Counted from the first letter of the stretch, positions 25,295-34,673 are shown. The stretch is DNA of 64,000 bases from Alphaproteobacteria bacterium (GCA_017460085.1 JAFUBQ010000013.1:1-64000); one strand, 5' to 3'. Notes: generated from the sequence alone by a model not told the origin. Numbers and translations are program-made.

Positions 25295-27571
25295 TTAGTG
25301 TCCGAAACTACCGATTGTCTTCAAATAAAATGTCATGCCGTATTCATAATTATTTTTCAAATCAGGGTTGCTGCTGTTATATTTACGCACGACTGTTTCC
25401 CATTTAAAGCATTCATCTTCATAAATTATACTCCCGCCGTGTTCCAAATTTCCGCGGCTGTTAGCGGTTAAGTCGCGTAAATTATATACAGAAACACTCC
25501 AAAATTGCGAAATAGCTGAACTCAAAGCAGTGTATAATTCTTTGCGTTCTGAATATAGGTCATTATAATATGAGTTACCTTGCAGAAAAATATATGAAAC
25601 ATGGCCGCGTAAAAATTCCGGACCGACGCTGACACCAAGTTCGCTATATTTGGCATCAAGTTTCTTTTTATCCAAACGGAAACGATAATTCAAATCTAAA
25701 TATTCGTGCGGCTGTGCGTTAATACGACCAACATAATCACTTAAATGGGAAGTATTTTCATTATCAAGGCTATCAATGAAGCTGGAATTTCGTTTGCGCT
25801 CAAAACTTTGGGCAATGAATGATGAAGTTCGCCCAATAATATTACCATATGTACTCCAACGCAAACCATAACTGACTCGGCTGCCGGTATCATTGCGGTC
25901 ATAACCGGCATAACGGTCTAAATCCAACACGTTAGTATCATCAAAATAAACATCGGCACTGTCTTCATTTGGTATTTTATCCAGTTTATTACCGCCATCA
26001 GGAGCAACAACAGCCACAATCACCGGTTCTAATATCTGCCGCGAATCATCGGTTGCCCGCACAAACGGTAAACGCCATTCCACACCGGCCTGCGGGAAAA
26101 ACCTTGTCGTTGTTCCGGTATATGTATCATTATTAGCATAGCGGTAATCATTAACATAATAAACATCAGATTTTAAGGAAGCAACAAAGCGATATTTTTC
26201 ACCAAAACGTGTGGTCATTGGCAATTCCCACGAATTTATTGCAGTCATACGTTGTGTTTCTTCCCCATTATGATGATAAACAGAAGCTGTGTTAAGTTGT
26301 GTCTTAAAATATGAACCGATATCGCTCGGGTCAGAATATACCTCAACATCAATCAGCGGTGCAACTATTGGTTTTTGTTCATTAATGCGACGATATTGCT
26401 GCGAATTTCGGTTTCGTAAATCATAGCTGAGCATTTTATAATAAAAAGCCTCAATCGATGCATAGTTACGGCCGGAAAAACGTTCAAAATTAACATGCGA
26501 TGTTAACCAAGCATCATCATCGTGTGGTAAATTTAAGTCTTTTAAATATATATAATCTGAAACATATTGCAAATCATAAGTCATACGCCATAAATCATTA
26601 ATATCATATTGTCCGTCTGCAAACAAATATCCTCGATTTTGTTTACGGCTATTTCCGCTATCATGCAGCCAACTGCCGCTGATATTGGTATGAGCATTAT
26701 AAAAATAGTGTTCATAAGCTCCGCCTAAAACCGGATTTTTATTGCTGGAAAATACCGGTGCAAAAATGACATTGGTTTGGTCATCAACAGCCCAAAAATA
26801 TCGTGGCTGAACGTAGCTTTTTAAATAGTTTGAGCTGCCGATACTTGGTGGTAACAAACCTGAACGACGCTTAACCGTAGGGTCAGGGTGTGTTAAAAAC
26901 GGAGTATAGAAAACCGGAACATCTTTAATACGCACAACCGCATCAGTATAATTCATGTCTTTGGTTTTTTCGTTGTGTTGCACTTTGCGTGCTTTCACCG
27001 TCCATAGCGGGCTTTTTCCTTCGCAAACATCACATGGTGTATAAATTGCATCATACATCACTTTGGTTTCATTATTTTTTTTACGAAAGCGTGAAGCGTA
27101 AACATGTGATTTATCTCGCAAAAGTGCTTTGATCTTTTGCATTTCCCCCACACTCATTTTATCGGATAAGGAAACTTTATCGCTATATACAACAGAACCA
27201 TCGGAAGCTTCTAAACGCACATTACCCTCTGCCTCAATAATGTCCGTAAGCTGATTATATGTCAAACGGTCGGCGTTTAAACGCATATTATTGTATTCTA
27301 CTTCAACATTTCCTATTGCCGTAATTAAATCTGCATTATCATTGTTTTGCAATTCATCGGCGCTAAAGTTAATTTCTTCATCTTCATTATCGTTCATTTC
27401 TTCGGCAGTTGCTCCGAAGTTGACGATATTATTGGTTATATATAAACTGCCACCTTGATTGCGCTTTAGACGTTCTTGTTTTTCGCCGGCTTCGGTAACG
27501 GCGGCAGCTTGATTAACTTCCATCATAATTATTACAAGTGCCAAAACTAAAATTTTCAGCTTAATTTTCAT
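25295..27571 (-). CDS. lptD: LPS assembly outer-membrane protein LptD
   Basis: 758 residues. Signal peptide, then an OstA/LptA-like N-domain (about 60-150: ADLITAIGNVEVEYNNMRL), then the LptD barrel. The conserved block PCDVCEGKSPLWTVKARK and FYTPFLTHPDPTVKRRSGLL fits the alphaproteobacterial form. It inserts LPS into the outer leaflet with LptE. AAGGA precedes the ATG and the start overlaps lptF by 11 bp. The cysteines in CDVC are the visible disulfide candidates. Confidence 0.95.
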   Translation of the reverse strand: MKIKLKILVLALVIIMMEVNQAAAVTEAGEKQERLKRNQGGSLYITNNIVNFGATAEEMNDNEDEEINFSADELQNNDNADLITAIGNVEVEYNNMRLNADRLTYNQLTDIIEAEGNVRLEASDGSVVYSDKVSLSDKMSVGEMQKIKALLRDKSHVYASRFRKKNNETKVMYDAIYTPCDVCEGKSPLWTVKARKVQHNEKTKDMNYTDAVVRIKDVPVFYTPFLTHPDPTVKRRSGLLPPSIGSSNYLKSYVQPRYFWAVDDQTNVIFAPVFSSNKNPVLGGAYEHYFYNAHTNISGSWLHDSGNSRKQNRGYLFADGQYDINDLWRMTYDLQYVSDYIYLKDLNLPHDDDAWLTSHVNFERFSGRNYASIEAFYYKMLSYDLRNRNSQQYRRINEQKPIVAPLIDVEVYSDPSDIGSYFKTQLNTASVYHHNGEETQRMTAINSWELPMTTRFGEKYRFVASLKSDVYYVNDYRYANNDTYTGTTTRFFPQAGVEWRLPFVRATDDSRQILEPVIVAVVAPDGGNKLDKIPNEDSADVYFDDTNVLDLDRYAGYDRNDTGSRVSYGLRWSTYGNIIGRTSSFIAQSFERKRNSSFIDSLDNENTSHLSDYVGRINAQPHEYLDLNYRFRLDKKKLDAKYSELGVSVGPEFLRGHVSYIFLQGNSYYNDLYSERKELYTALSSAISQFWSVSVYNLRDLTANSRGNLEHGGSIIYEDECFKWETVVRKYNSSNPDLKNNYEYGMTFYLKTIGSFGH

Positions 27572-28691
27572 TTTTAACCAGTCCTTTTCGATTATGCCGA
27601 TAAAAATAAAACGGATTATAAAACCATAGTAAATATAAACATATCAGCAAAGGTATAAAACAATTCATATACAAAACCGGAAGCCAATATAGCGAGCGAC
27701 CGGCTAAATTTGTTACAGCCAAATCAGTGCCATTGATAATAATCATCAAAACCACTTCTGTTGCAATAATTTTCATTTGACCGCGCCGATTGAACAAACC
27801 TACTAACAGTCCGACACATGCCAACAGTGCAAACACTAAATTATAAATTGGCGCCAAAATACGGCGATGTCCCTCAACAATATTCTTGCGCACATCTTGC
27901 GGCGCTAAAGTTGCATCATCGGCCGAATTAATAAGTTCCCAAAAGTTTTTTTCTCGCACGGAAGCCGCTTTTTTACGGCTGCTGTCAACGTTATTAAAAT
28001 CTGCCGAATAGCGTGAAAAAACAAGAGAATTAAATTTGAACGTTTCTTTGTTTATTTCTTGGCGCACGCCATTAATAAACAAAATCCGCGGACCTGATTC
28101 TGTTTCAATTAAGCGTCCTTTTTCCGCTGTTAACGTAACTTTCAAATTAGGTTTACTTTCGTCATTTACAAAAATTCCGCTGATAGAGCCGTCGCTTTCG
28201 TGTTTATCAATAAAAACCGTAATGCCGTTTCTAAGCGATGTAAACTCGCCTTCACGAAACATCATTTGATTTAAATTATTTTTAATTCGCCATTCCAATT
28301 CACGGAAATTGCGCTCGGCATTGGGTATTCCCCAATTCATTATATATACATTAAATAATGTTAAAATAATTCCAAGCCAAATTGCGCCTTGAGCGCATTG
28401 CCACGGGCTTATTCCTGCTGACTGCATTGCGGCTAATTCTCGGTCGGAAATTAAGCGGTTATAAACAAACAAAACCGAAACAAACACGGCAATTGGAGAT
28501 AAAACATTAAAAATGCGTGGCATAAGCAAAGATGTCATTTCCGCAAACAAATATACCGGCAAGCCCTGTCTTGTTACCATTTCTACAAAACGCAACGACT
28601 GTGTAAGCCATAACATAGCCAACAGTGAACAAGAAATCAGCACAAAGCCGACAAATATTTGTTTAAAAATATATCGATTTAATATTTTCAT
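27561..28691 (-). CDS. lptF: LPS export permease LptF
   Basis: 376 residues from the ATG at 28691, which begins MKILNRYIFKQIFVGFVL as in LptF; the frame also opens at a TTG (28739) that has a GGTGG-like site, so the true start is not certain. Six membrane segments flank a periplasmic jellyroll domain (about 130-270). Partner of LptG and LptB in LPS extraction. First gene of the lptF-lptD-surA-rsmA run, with lptG located elsewhere (12692-13801). Confidence 0.92.
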   Translation of the reverse strand: MKILNRYIFKQIFVGFVLISCSLLAMLWLTQSLRFVEMVTRQGLPVYLFAEMTSLLMPRIFNVLSPIAVFVSVLFVYNRLISDRELAAMQSAGISPWQCAQGAIWLGIILTLFNVYIMNWGIPNAERNFRELEWRIKNNLNQMMFREGEFTSLRNGITVFIDKHESDGSISGIFVNDESKPNLKVTLTAEKGRLIETESGPRILFINGVRQEINKETFKFNSLVFSRYSADFNNVDSSRKKAASVREKNFWELINSADDATLAPQDVRKNIVEGHRRILAPIYNLVFALLACVGLLVGLFNRRGQMKIIATEVVLMIIINGTDLAVTNLAGRSLYWLPVLYMNCFIPLLICLYLLWFYNPFYFYRHNRKGLVKNEN

Positions 28692-28835
28692 GGGGCTGAT
28701 TATAGACTTCTTTTTCCAGATTAAAATAAATTTTTTCAAGATATACCCACCGAAACAGACATATAGCTAAACCGTAAAAAATTCATTGTGTTTTATGAAA
28801 AATGTGTTATACATTTCGGCTGAAAGAGGAAAAAG

Positions 28836-29273
28836 ATGTATTATCTGAAAATTAACGGGCAAATTCAACCGCAAAAATTTCAGCTGGTTAGTGATGCCAA
28901 GGCGGAATTAGAACGTTTACGGCAAGAAATGACAATTAATTCTTGGAATATATTAACCGAGAAATCTGCCGCTTATGAAGGAAAGTCCATGCATGCAAAG
29001 TGGCAATTTTCCGCTGTTGAAAAAATATTTTTTTTAGGGTTGTTGTTGCTGATTTTTTTTGCCGGAGTTTTCTTTGTGCTGCGCGGATATAATAAAACAA
29101 TATATTATGTTGAGCCTGAATTAGTTAATTATCGAAATGAAACGGGTAACATTTTGGGACAATTGTCAAAAGATGCGGCTGTTGAATGTGTGCAAATTAA
29201 AGAAAATCGCTGCCAAACATATGTGAAAGGGCAAACAGCTTATATTTATATAAATGTTTTAAAACAAAAATAA
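28836..29273 (+). CDS. Hypothetical single-pass membrane protein
   Basis: 145 residues with AGAGG before the ATG. A cytoplasmic N-domain (1-65, MYYLKINGQIQPQKFQLVSD, helical) is followed by one membrane segment (about 66-84, FFLGLLLLIFFAGVFFVLRG) and a short periplasmic domain (to 145) with two cysteines (ECVQIKENRCQTYV) that could form a disulfide and an SH3-like beta pattern. Divergent from lptF. No known family. Confidence 0.6.
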   Translation: MYYLKINGQIQPQKFQLVSDAKAELERLRQEMTINSWNILTEKSAAYEGKSMHAKWQFSAVEKIFFLGLLLLIFFAGVFFVLRGYNKTIYYVEPELVNYRNETGNILGQLSKDAAVECVQIKENRCQTYVKGQTAYIYINVLKQK

Positions 29274-29307
29274 CCAATTTTTTGAGAATGTGTAAAATCG
29301 GTTATTT
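29268..29307. terminator. Bidirectional hairpin between convergent genes
   Basis: AAATAACC (29268-29275) pairs with GGTTATTT (29300-29307), and after one A/C mismatch ATTTT (29277-29281) pairs with AAAAT (29294-29298). It lies between the convergent hypothetical gene and grpE and includes the stop codon of the former. Confidence 0.65.
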
Positions 29308-29331
29308 ATGTGTTTGCAAATGTTTAATGCA

Positions 29332-29892
29332 TTATTTTGCTTTAGTAACGATAACCATTGCCTCACGCAAAATACGGTCATTGATTGTCCATGCCGATTG
29401 CAACTCAGCCACAATGGTTCCGGCCGGCTTTTCGGCATCTTCAACTTCTTGCACAACTCGCTCTAAATTAGGGTCAAAAACTTTACCCATGCAATCAACT
29501 TTTTTTACTCCGAATTTTTCAAACACATGGAACAATTCTTTTTGCGTCATTTCTACGCCTGCAATAAATGCTTCACAATTGCTGCGTGTATTATCATCAA
29601 CCGCACTTAACGCACGCTGCAAATTATCTGCTACCGAAAGTAATTCTTTTGCAAAAGATGCAATGGCATATTTTGAATTTTTTTCAATTTCTTGCTGACA
29701 ACGTCGTTTTGTGTTTTCGGATTCGGCTGCTACACGCAAAAAAGCGTCTTTTAATTTGGCGTAATCTTCTTTTAATGTTTCTAACTGTGTATCGGTTGCT
29801 TCCGCGTCAAGTTCTTGCTGTGCTAATTCAGCCTCGTTCTCAGCCATAAATTCATCTTTTTTTTCTTGCAAATTCTTTTTCTTATCTTTCAT
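29332..29892 (-). CDS. grpE: GrpE nucleotide exchange factor
   Basis: 186 residues from the ATG at 29892, with AGAGG upstream; an earlier in-frame ATG is not needed. A long acidic coiled coil (about 20-75) is followed by the beta-domain. FLRVAAESENTKRRCQQE and FDPNLERVVQEVEDAEKPAG are the conserved segments. It releases ADP from DnaK. No dnaK or dnaJ is nearby. Confidence 0.95.
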   Translation of the reverse strand: MKDKKKNLQEKKDEFMAENEAELAQQELDAEATDTQLETLKEDYAKLKDAFLRVAAESENTKRRCQQEIEKNSKYAIASFAKELLSVADNLQRALSAVDDNTRSNCEAFIAGVEMTQKELFHVFEKFGVKKVDCMGKVFDPNLERVVQEVEDAEKPAGTIVAELQSAWTINDRILREAMVIVTKAK

Positions 29893-30078
29893 TTTGCCCT
29901 CTTTAAAATTAAAAAATTCACAACTATATGTGTAGAACTTAGTAATAAATTCCGAGCAAGTCAAGAGTTATGATTTTTTTAAAACGGAACTTGCGCTTTT
30001 TTATTGAAGAATAAAAATAATTGAGCTACAATAGGTTATATCTTAAAAGATGAAATAATTTTGTATAAAGGTTAGCCC

Positions 30079-32115
30079 ATGTCTGAAAATGCGAATTATA
30101 CGCGAGAAAAAGTTTTTAATTTTTTGCCGCTTAATTTTAATAAGCGCAAGTTTTCTGTGACTTACGGAGTTCCGCAAGATGCAATTTTAAAACAAATGCA
30201 AAATATGGCAAAAAAACAGTGCTTAAATGAAAGCTGGCCGGAAATTAGAGAAGTTAACGCTTGGATGATAACTGCGGAAACCGCTACTTTTATGAAATGG
30301 GGCGGTTTAGGTATGGTGGCTTCAGAGCTGCCGGAAAATTTTAATGCCGTTTTTGGAGAAAAAGGACATAATATCAGCATTGTGTGTCCTATGTATTTAG
30401 GCAATACAGGCAAGAAAAAAGCAGAACTTGGTGGTGGAATATATATTGGAGCGGAAGGACGGCAGGTTGCCGTAAAAAAAATAAAATCTTTCCAAGTGGC
30501 ATTTCAGGGGAAATTAAACAAACTTCGCAAATTTAAAGTTGATGTATATCAAGGAGAATTGGCAGGCGTAACCTATTACTTTATGCACAACAAAAATTTT
30601 TTCAGTATTAATCCGGCGACGGATAATCCGTCAGGGCAGGGAGGTTGCTATGTTCTTAATGAATTTTCAATTGATGAAGTTGAGCGTTTTGCGTTTTTTT
30701 CAAAATGTGTATATACCCTGTTAGAAGGGCTGATTTTGCTACCTCAAACAGATATTGCTTTGCCTAATGTTTTAATTGCTAATGATTGGCATAGCGGTGC
30801 GCTTTCAGGCTTAACAAAATATTTGAGTTTGGCCAAAGCATATGCAGGACGTTTAACGCCGGAAGTGGCAAGAAGTATAAGAAATATTCCGATTGTTTAC
30901 ATTGTTCACCACATGGGGTATCAGGGATGGGACTATAAAAATACCTCACGCATTTTAAATTCACTATATGAAGATTTAGCTAGCATTGTGTTTAAGCATG
31001 CAAAGGCGGTTAAAAACAGTAATCCGCGCACGGCAAATACGCTTATTGTGGCAGATACATATAATCAGGCAGCTAGCAATATTCATTTGGCTGACAGGGT
31101 GATTACGGTTTCTAAAAACTACATGGAAGAAGTTTCTAAAGAAAAAAGTTTTGGTTTTGATTTTCGTGATATTTTGAAAATTCGTAAAAATTATCGTAAT
31201 TTTTTTGGCATTGTGAATGGTTATGAAAAACGCTTAATTTCGCCTAATGCTAAAAAAATTGATGAAATTAATACTTATTTTAAAGATACTGATTTTCGCT
31301 TTTATAATGGTGAACAGCTTGATGTAAAATTACATAATAAGCGTGAATGTATTAAGTTGCTTTCGCGTTTGGCGAAAGATGAAAACTATAAAAATTCTGT
31401 TATTCCGCTGATTGATATTTATCAATTTGATGACATTTCAAAATTATCGGCAGATGCTGCTAAAATTCCGTTTATTTGTATGACCAGCCGTATGGTTGAA
31501 CAAAAAGGTTATGATGTGGCGATTAATGCTATTCTGCAAATTAGCTTCAAATATCGTAATTCGCCTGAAAATTTTCCGATTTTTGTGCTGGGAGGAGCAG
31601 GCAATAAAGATTTGTACAGTGATTTAATGACGCTTAAAGATAATACAAAACAAATTTTTCGTGACTTTGCCAAACGTATTTTTGTTTTTCACGGTTATAA
31701 AGATGAATTTGCTTATGCCATGCAATTAGCTGCCGATTTTTATATGATGCCGTCATATTTTGAGCCATGCGGTTTAACGCAAATGGAGGCTATGGCGAAA
31801 GGAACATTGCCGATTGCTACTTCGACCGGCGGCTTGGTAGATACAATTAATGATAGTGTAGACGGCTTCCGTACTCAGGCATTTTTTGCCGGCGGAGAAA
31901 AGGTTTATGGCACCAATTTAATGGCTCAGCATTTGAAAAATAATCTGAATGCTTATGAAGATGCGTTGGAACGTGCCTTGCGTTGCTTTTATGTAGCTCC
32001 TCAAGATTTGCATGAGATGCAGCGTAGAGCAATGGATGACGATTTTAGTTGGTCAACGCCGCAAATTGGCTCAGTATATAAATATTTTAAGTTATTAACT
32101 ACCGGTTCACTTTAA
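30079..32115 (+). CDS. Oversized GT5 glycogen/starch synthase-like glycosyltransferase
   Basis: 678 residues against about 480 for GlgA. About 60 extra N-terminal residues precede ETATFMKWGGLGMVASELP, where GlgA has the ADP-glucose-binding KTGGL motif: Lys73 is kept but Thr is replaced by Trp. The C-terminal GT-B half is clear: SRMVEQKGYDVAINAI, then FEPCGLTQMEAMAKG and PIATSTGGLVDT with the E-x7-E arrangement of retaining GT5 enzymes. There is a large middle region. No glgB, glgC or glgP is adjacent, so an alpha-glucan role is likely but the exact donor is uncertain. Confidence 0.8.
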   Translation: MSENANYTREKVFNFLPLNFNKRKFSVTYGVPQDAILKQMQNMAKKQCLNESWPEIREVNAWMITAETATFMKWGGLGMVASELPENFNAVFGEKGHNISIVCPMYLGNTGKKKAELGGGIYIGAEGRQVAVKKIKSFQVAFQGKLNKLRKFKVDVYQGELAGVTYYFMHNKNFFSINPATDNPSGQGGCYVLNEFSIDEVERFAFFSKCVYTLLEGLILLPQTDIALPNVLIANDWHSGALSGLTKYLSLAKAYAGRLTPEVARSIRNIPIVYIVHHMGYQGWDYKNTSRILNSLYEDLASIVFKHAKAVKNSNPRTANTLIVADTYNQAASNIHLADRVITVSKNYMEEVSKEKSFGFDFRDILKIRKNYRNFFGIVNGYEKRLISPNAKKIDEINTYFKDTDFRFYNGEQLDVKLHNKRECIKLLSRLAKDENYKNSVIPLIDIYQFDDISKLSADAAKIPFICMTSRMVEQKGYDVAINAILQISFKYRNSPENFPIFVLGGAGNKDLYSDLMTLKDNTKQIFRDFAKRIFVFHGYKDEFAYAMQLAADFYMMPSYFEPCGLTQMEAMAKGTLPIATSTGGLVDTINDSVDGFRTQAFFAGGEKVYGTNLMAQHLKNNLNAYEDALERALRCFYVAPQDLHEMQRRAMDDDFSWSTPQIGSVYKYFKLLTTGSL

Positions 32116-32133
32116 TTCGAAAACAATTAAAAG

Positions 32134-32161
32134 TAGCTTGGAAACAACCGTTTCCAAGCTA
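32134..32161 (+). terminator. Probable terminator after GT5 gene
   Basis: TAGCTTGGAAA (32134-32144) and TTTCCAAGCTA (32151-32161) form an 11-bp stem with a 6-base loop, 18 bp after the stop codon. The plus-strand tail is A-rich rather than T-rich, so it may work better in the reverse direction. Confidence 0.6.
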
Positions 32162-32189
32162 CAATAAAAACCATGACTAAAAAAGTCAA

Positions 32190-32237
32190 GCGGCAATCAC
32201 TTGCGGCTTTCAGATTTTCGCGGCAATCACTTGCGGC
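32190..32237. repeat. Two 18-bp direct repeats
   Basis: GCGGCAATCACTTGCGGC occurs at 32190-32207 and again at 32220-32237, 30 bp apart. The unit has imperfect inner symmetry. No gene reads through it convincingly. Confidence 0.8.
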
Positions 32238-32406
32238 GTTATTGACCGGCTTGAAAACTCGTTTGTACCGGTAATCTGCAATAAACTAATAAATAATACA
32301 ATAGGCAAAAAAAATATAAAAGCGAGTAACGTATAGCACAATATTTGATTGAATGTCAATAGAAAAATTACAAAATTTTGTTTCATATTTAACAAAAAAT
32401 AAAAAA

Positions 32407-32430
32407 AATCCCAACTTCAATAAGTTGGGA
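32407..32430 (-). terminator. Terminator of tRNA-Met
   Basis: ATCCCAACTT (32407-32416) and AAGTTGGGAT (32421-32430) form a 10-bp stem with a CAAT loop; on the minus strand the hairpin is followed by a run of T residues. Classic intrinsic terminator, seven bases beyond the tRNA 3' end. Confidence 0.9.
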
Positions 32431-32436
32431 TTATGA

Positions 32437-32514
32437 ATGGTAGCGAGGGTCGGATTCGAACCAACGACACGCGGATTATGATTCCGCTGCTCTAACCAAC
32501 TGAGCTACCCCGCC
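32437..32514 (-). tRNA. Elongator tRNA-Met (CAU)
   Basis: The minus strand begins GGCGGGGTAGCTCAG and ends in an encoded CCA (plus TGG at 32437-32439). The anticodon stem GCGGA/TCCGC encloses the loop ATCATAA, anticodon CAT. The D arm AGCTCAGTTGGTTAGAGC and T arm are standard. The acceptor shows a G1-U72 pair, as I recall for the alphaproteobacterial elongator tRNA-Met. Initiator features (C1-A72, three G-C pairs) are absent. A tRNA-Ile2 (lysidine) is less likely because of the anticodon stem. Confidence 0.9.
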
Positions 32515-32733
32515 AAAAGCAAAAAGATCTATACAGCATAATTTTCGTCTTGTCAATAACAATTTATAAATAATTTTTAAAAATGTTAGAAAATTTTATT
32601 TTAATTCGTACATTAATTAGTTATTTGTTATTCTTTTGCAATATTTCTATCAGATGATTTTTGTGCATTGATGCATTTTTTTAAATTATTTTCAAAGAAT
32701 TGTTAATTTTTTAAATTTTTTTTAATTTTTTAC

Positions 32734-32762
32734 TTGCAATGCGGCAAAGATTGTGCTATAAG
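32734..32762 (+). promoter_or_regulatory. Promoter of the S10 operon
   Basis: TTGCAA (32734-32739) and TATAAG (32757-32762) are separated by 17 bp, a good sigma-70 type match, and are preceded by an A/T tract like an UP element (32700-32731). Transcription would start about 32769, roughly 160 bp before rpsJ. Confidence 0.65.
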
Positions 32763-32766
32763 CGCG

Positions 32767-32899
32767 CTACAACAATTGTTTTGAGAGGGTTTACCTCGCA
32801 GCGAAGCAAATATAAAATATAGGGCAAACCTTTGTTGCGAAAGCGTTTGCTGAAGTTTAACAAGTTTAGACGGCATGGAATCATGTTGTAGATTTTTTT
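32767..32899 (+). promoter_or_regulatory. Structured S10-operon leader with terminal T run
   Basis: CTACAACA (32767-32774) pairs with TGTTGTAG (32884-32891), closing a domain of about 125 bases. Inside are GAGG/CCTC (about 32783-32796) and GCAAAC/GTTTGC hairpins. The closing helix is followed directly by seven T residues (32893-32899), then 27 bp to the rpsJ start. The layout resembles ribosomal-protein-bound leaders such as the E. coli S10 leader controlled by L4, but the sequence is not that of the gammaproteobacterial leader. Confidence 0.5.
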
Positions 32900-32926
32900 G
32901 CTGTTTAGTTATAGGAAAAAGTATAA

Positions 32927-33235
32927 ATGGAAACACAAAATATACGAATCCGCCTGAAGGCTTTTGATCACAGATTGCTCGATCTTTCTACTACGGAAAT
33001 TGTGCATACAGCCAAAAGAACAGGCGCAGAAGTCAGAGGGCCGATTCCTCTGCCTAACAAAATCGAAAAGTTTACGGTGAACCGTTCACCGCACGTTGAT
33101 AAAAAATCTCGTGAACAGTTCGAAATTAGAACACATAAAAGACTTTTAGATATTGTTAACCCTACACCGCAAACGGTTGATGCTTTAATGAAGCTCGATT
33201 TGGCTGCCGGTGTTAATGTTGAAATTAAATTGTAA
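32927..33235 (+). CDS. rpsJ: 30S ribosomal protein S10
   Basis: 102 residues. [14 protein letters not shown] and [26 protein letters not shown] are diagnostic; the latter loop reaches into the 16S head. First gene of the cluster; the usual rpsL-rpsG-fusA-tuf genes are not upstream. AGGAAAAA is the ribosome site. S10 also serves as NusE in antitermination. Confidence 0.98.
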   Translation: METQNIRIRLKAFDHRLLDLSTTEIVHTAKRTGAEVRGPIPLPNKIEKFTVNRSPHVDKKSREQFEIRTHKRLLDIVNPTPQTVDALMKLDLAAGVNVEIKL

Positions 33236-33300
33236 TAATTAATGTTGGCACTTTATAATATATAAGGAAGTCAACCTATTAAGAAAAGGAAAAAATAATA

Positions 33301-34029
33301 ATGCGTACGGGTCTAATCGCAAAAAAATTAGGAATGTCCCGCATTTTTGAAGCAGATGGAACTCATGTTCCTGTAACTGTTTTAAGTGTTGAAGGTTTAC
33401 AAGTTGTCGGTGTTAAGACAGCTGAAAAAGACGGATATAATGCTGTTCAATTGGGAACAGGCGCCATTAAGGCTAAAAACGTTAAGAAACCTCAAAAGGG
33501 ATATTTTGCAAAAGCTAATGTAGCACCAAAGAAAAAATTGAGCGAATTCAGAGTTTCTGAAGATTGCTTATTGGATGTTGGTGCAGAACTTTCTGTGGAA
33601 CATTTTGTTGCAGGTCAATATGTTGATGTTTGCGCAAAATCAAATGGTAAGGGCTTTGCCGGTGTTATGAAACGTCATAACTTCGCCGGTTTGGAAGCTA
33701 GCCACGGTGTATCTATTTCGCACCGTTCGCATGGTTCTACAGGCCAAAGACAAGATCCAGGTAAGGTTTTCAAGGGTAAAAAGATGGCCGGACATATGGG
33801 TTCTGAACGTGTTACCGTTCAAAATTTGAAGGTTGTTTCGGTTGATGCTTTGAAAGGCTTGATTATGGTTAAGGGCGGCGTTCCGGGTTCGGAAAATTCT
33901 TGGGTTAGAATTACCGATGCCGTGAAAAAACCGATTACTGTTTCGGTACCGATGCCGGCCGGCTTGAAAAAAGTTGATGAACCTGTTGTTGCAACAGAAG
34001 CTGCTGAAGCTCCGGTTGAAAATGCATAA
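33301..34029 (+). CDS. rplC: 50S ribosomal protein L3
   Basis: 242 residues, slightly long because of an Ala/Glu/Pro-rich C-terminal tail ([14 protein letters not shown]). [16 protein letters not shown] and the loop [32 protein letters not shown] segment (methylated Gln region) are typical. It nucleates 23S rRNA folding near the peptidyl-transferase centre. Follows rpsJ after 65 bp. Confidence 0.98.
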   Translation: MRTGLIAKKLGMSRIFEADGTHVPVTVLSVEGLQVVGVKTAEKDGYNAVQLGTGAIKAKNVKKPQKGYFAKANVAPKKKLSEFRVSEDCLLDVGAELSVEHFVAGQYVDVCAKSNGKGFAGVMKRHNFAGLEASHGVSISHRSHGSTGQRQDPGKVFKGKKMAGHMGSERVTVQNLKVVSVDALKGLIMVKGGVPGSENSWVRITDAVKKPITVSVPMPAGLKKVDEPVVATEAAEAPVENA

Positions 34030-34049
34030 TAGAATTTGAGGAAAACGAA

Positions 34050-34673
34050 ATGAAACAGGACATCTTAAATTTAGAAAATAAAAATGTTGGCACAATTGAA
34101 CTGAACGATGCCATTTATGGTTTGGAAGTTCGCGCTGATATTTTACAACGCGTTGTAACATGGCAATTGGCCAGATTGCAAAGCGGCAATCATGCCACCA
34201 AAGGTCGTTCCGATGTGGCTTTGACACCGTCTAAACCGTTCAAACAAAAAGGTTCGGGTAATGCACGTCAAGGTTCTCGTAAAGGCACACAATTCCGTAA
34301 AGGTGGTGTAGTATTTGGTCCGGTTGTGAGAGATCACTCTTTCGACTTGACTAAGAAATTTAGAAAACTCGGTCTGAAGACCGCTCTTTCGGCAAAAGCC
34401 AAAGAGGGGAACCTTATTGTTATTGATGAAGCAAAGTTGTCGGCACCGAAAACCAAGGATTTGCTTTCTAAGCTGAATGCTTGTGGGCTTTCAAACTGCT
34501 TAATTATTGACGGTAAGGATGTAGATGTTAATTTTGCTTTGGCAAGCCGTAATATTGAAGGTATTGATATTTTACCGACAATTGGTGCCAACGTTTATGA
34601 CATCTTAAAGAAGGACAAATTGGTATTAACAAAAGATGCAGTAAGTTGCTTAGAGGAGAGATTAAATGGTTAA
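34050..34673 (+). CDS. rplD: 50S ribosomal protein L4
   Basis: 207 residues. The extended loop [19 protein letters not shown] lines the peptide exit tunnel. [20 protein letters not shown] follows. In gammaproteobacteria L4 represses its own operon by binding the S10 leader, so it is the first candidate ligand for the structured leader here. The 3' end overlaps rplW by 8 bp. Confidence 0.97.
   Translation: MKQDILNLENKNVGTIELNDAIYGLEVRADILQRVVTWQLARLQSGNHATKGRSDVALTPSKPFKQKGSGNARQGSRKGTQFRKGGVVFGPVVRDHSFDLTKKFRKLGLKTALSAKAKEGNLIVIDEAKLSAPKTKDLLSKLNACGLSNCLIIDGKDVDVNFALASRNIEGIDILPTIGANVYDILKKDKLVLTKDAVSCLEERLNG

Larger units (their letters stand above)
32116..32436. other. Gene-free interval with hairpin and direct repeat
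   Basis: The 321 bp between the GT5 gene and tRNA-Met hold no supported gene. Visible structure: an 11-bp hairpin at 32134-32161 (probable terminator), an 18-bp direct repeat at 32190-32207 and 32220-32237, and the tRNA terminator at 32407-32430. A possible 61-residue minus-strand ORF (32210-32395) lacks a ribosome site and lies beyond the tRNA terminator. Confidence 0.7.

Noticed and set aside
32210..32395. 61-residue minus-strand membrane-like ORF
   Set aside because: No ribosome site, starts with TTG or a poorly placed ATG, lies beyond the tRNA-Met terminator and reads through the 18-bp direct repeats.
33640..34227. Long minus-strand ORFs across the ribosomal protein genes
   Set aside because: Complete overlap with rplC/rplD and other ribosomal genes; composition (Arg/Asn/His-rich) is that of antisense frames.
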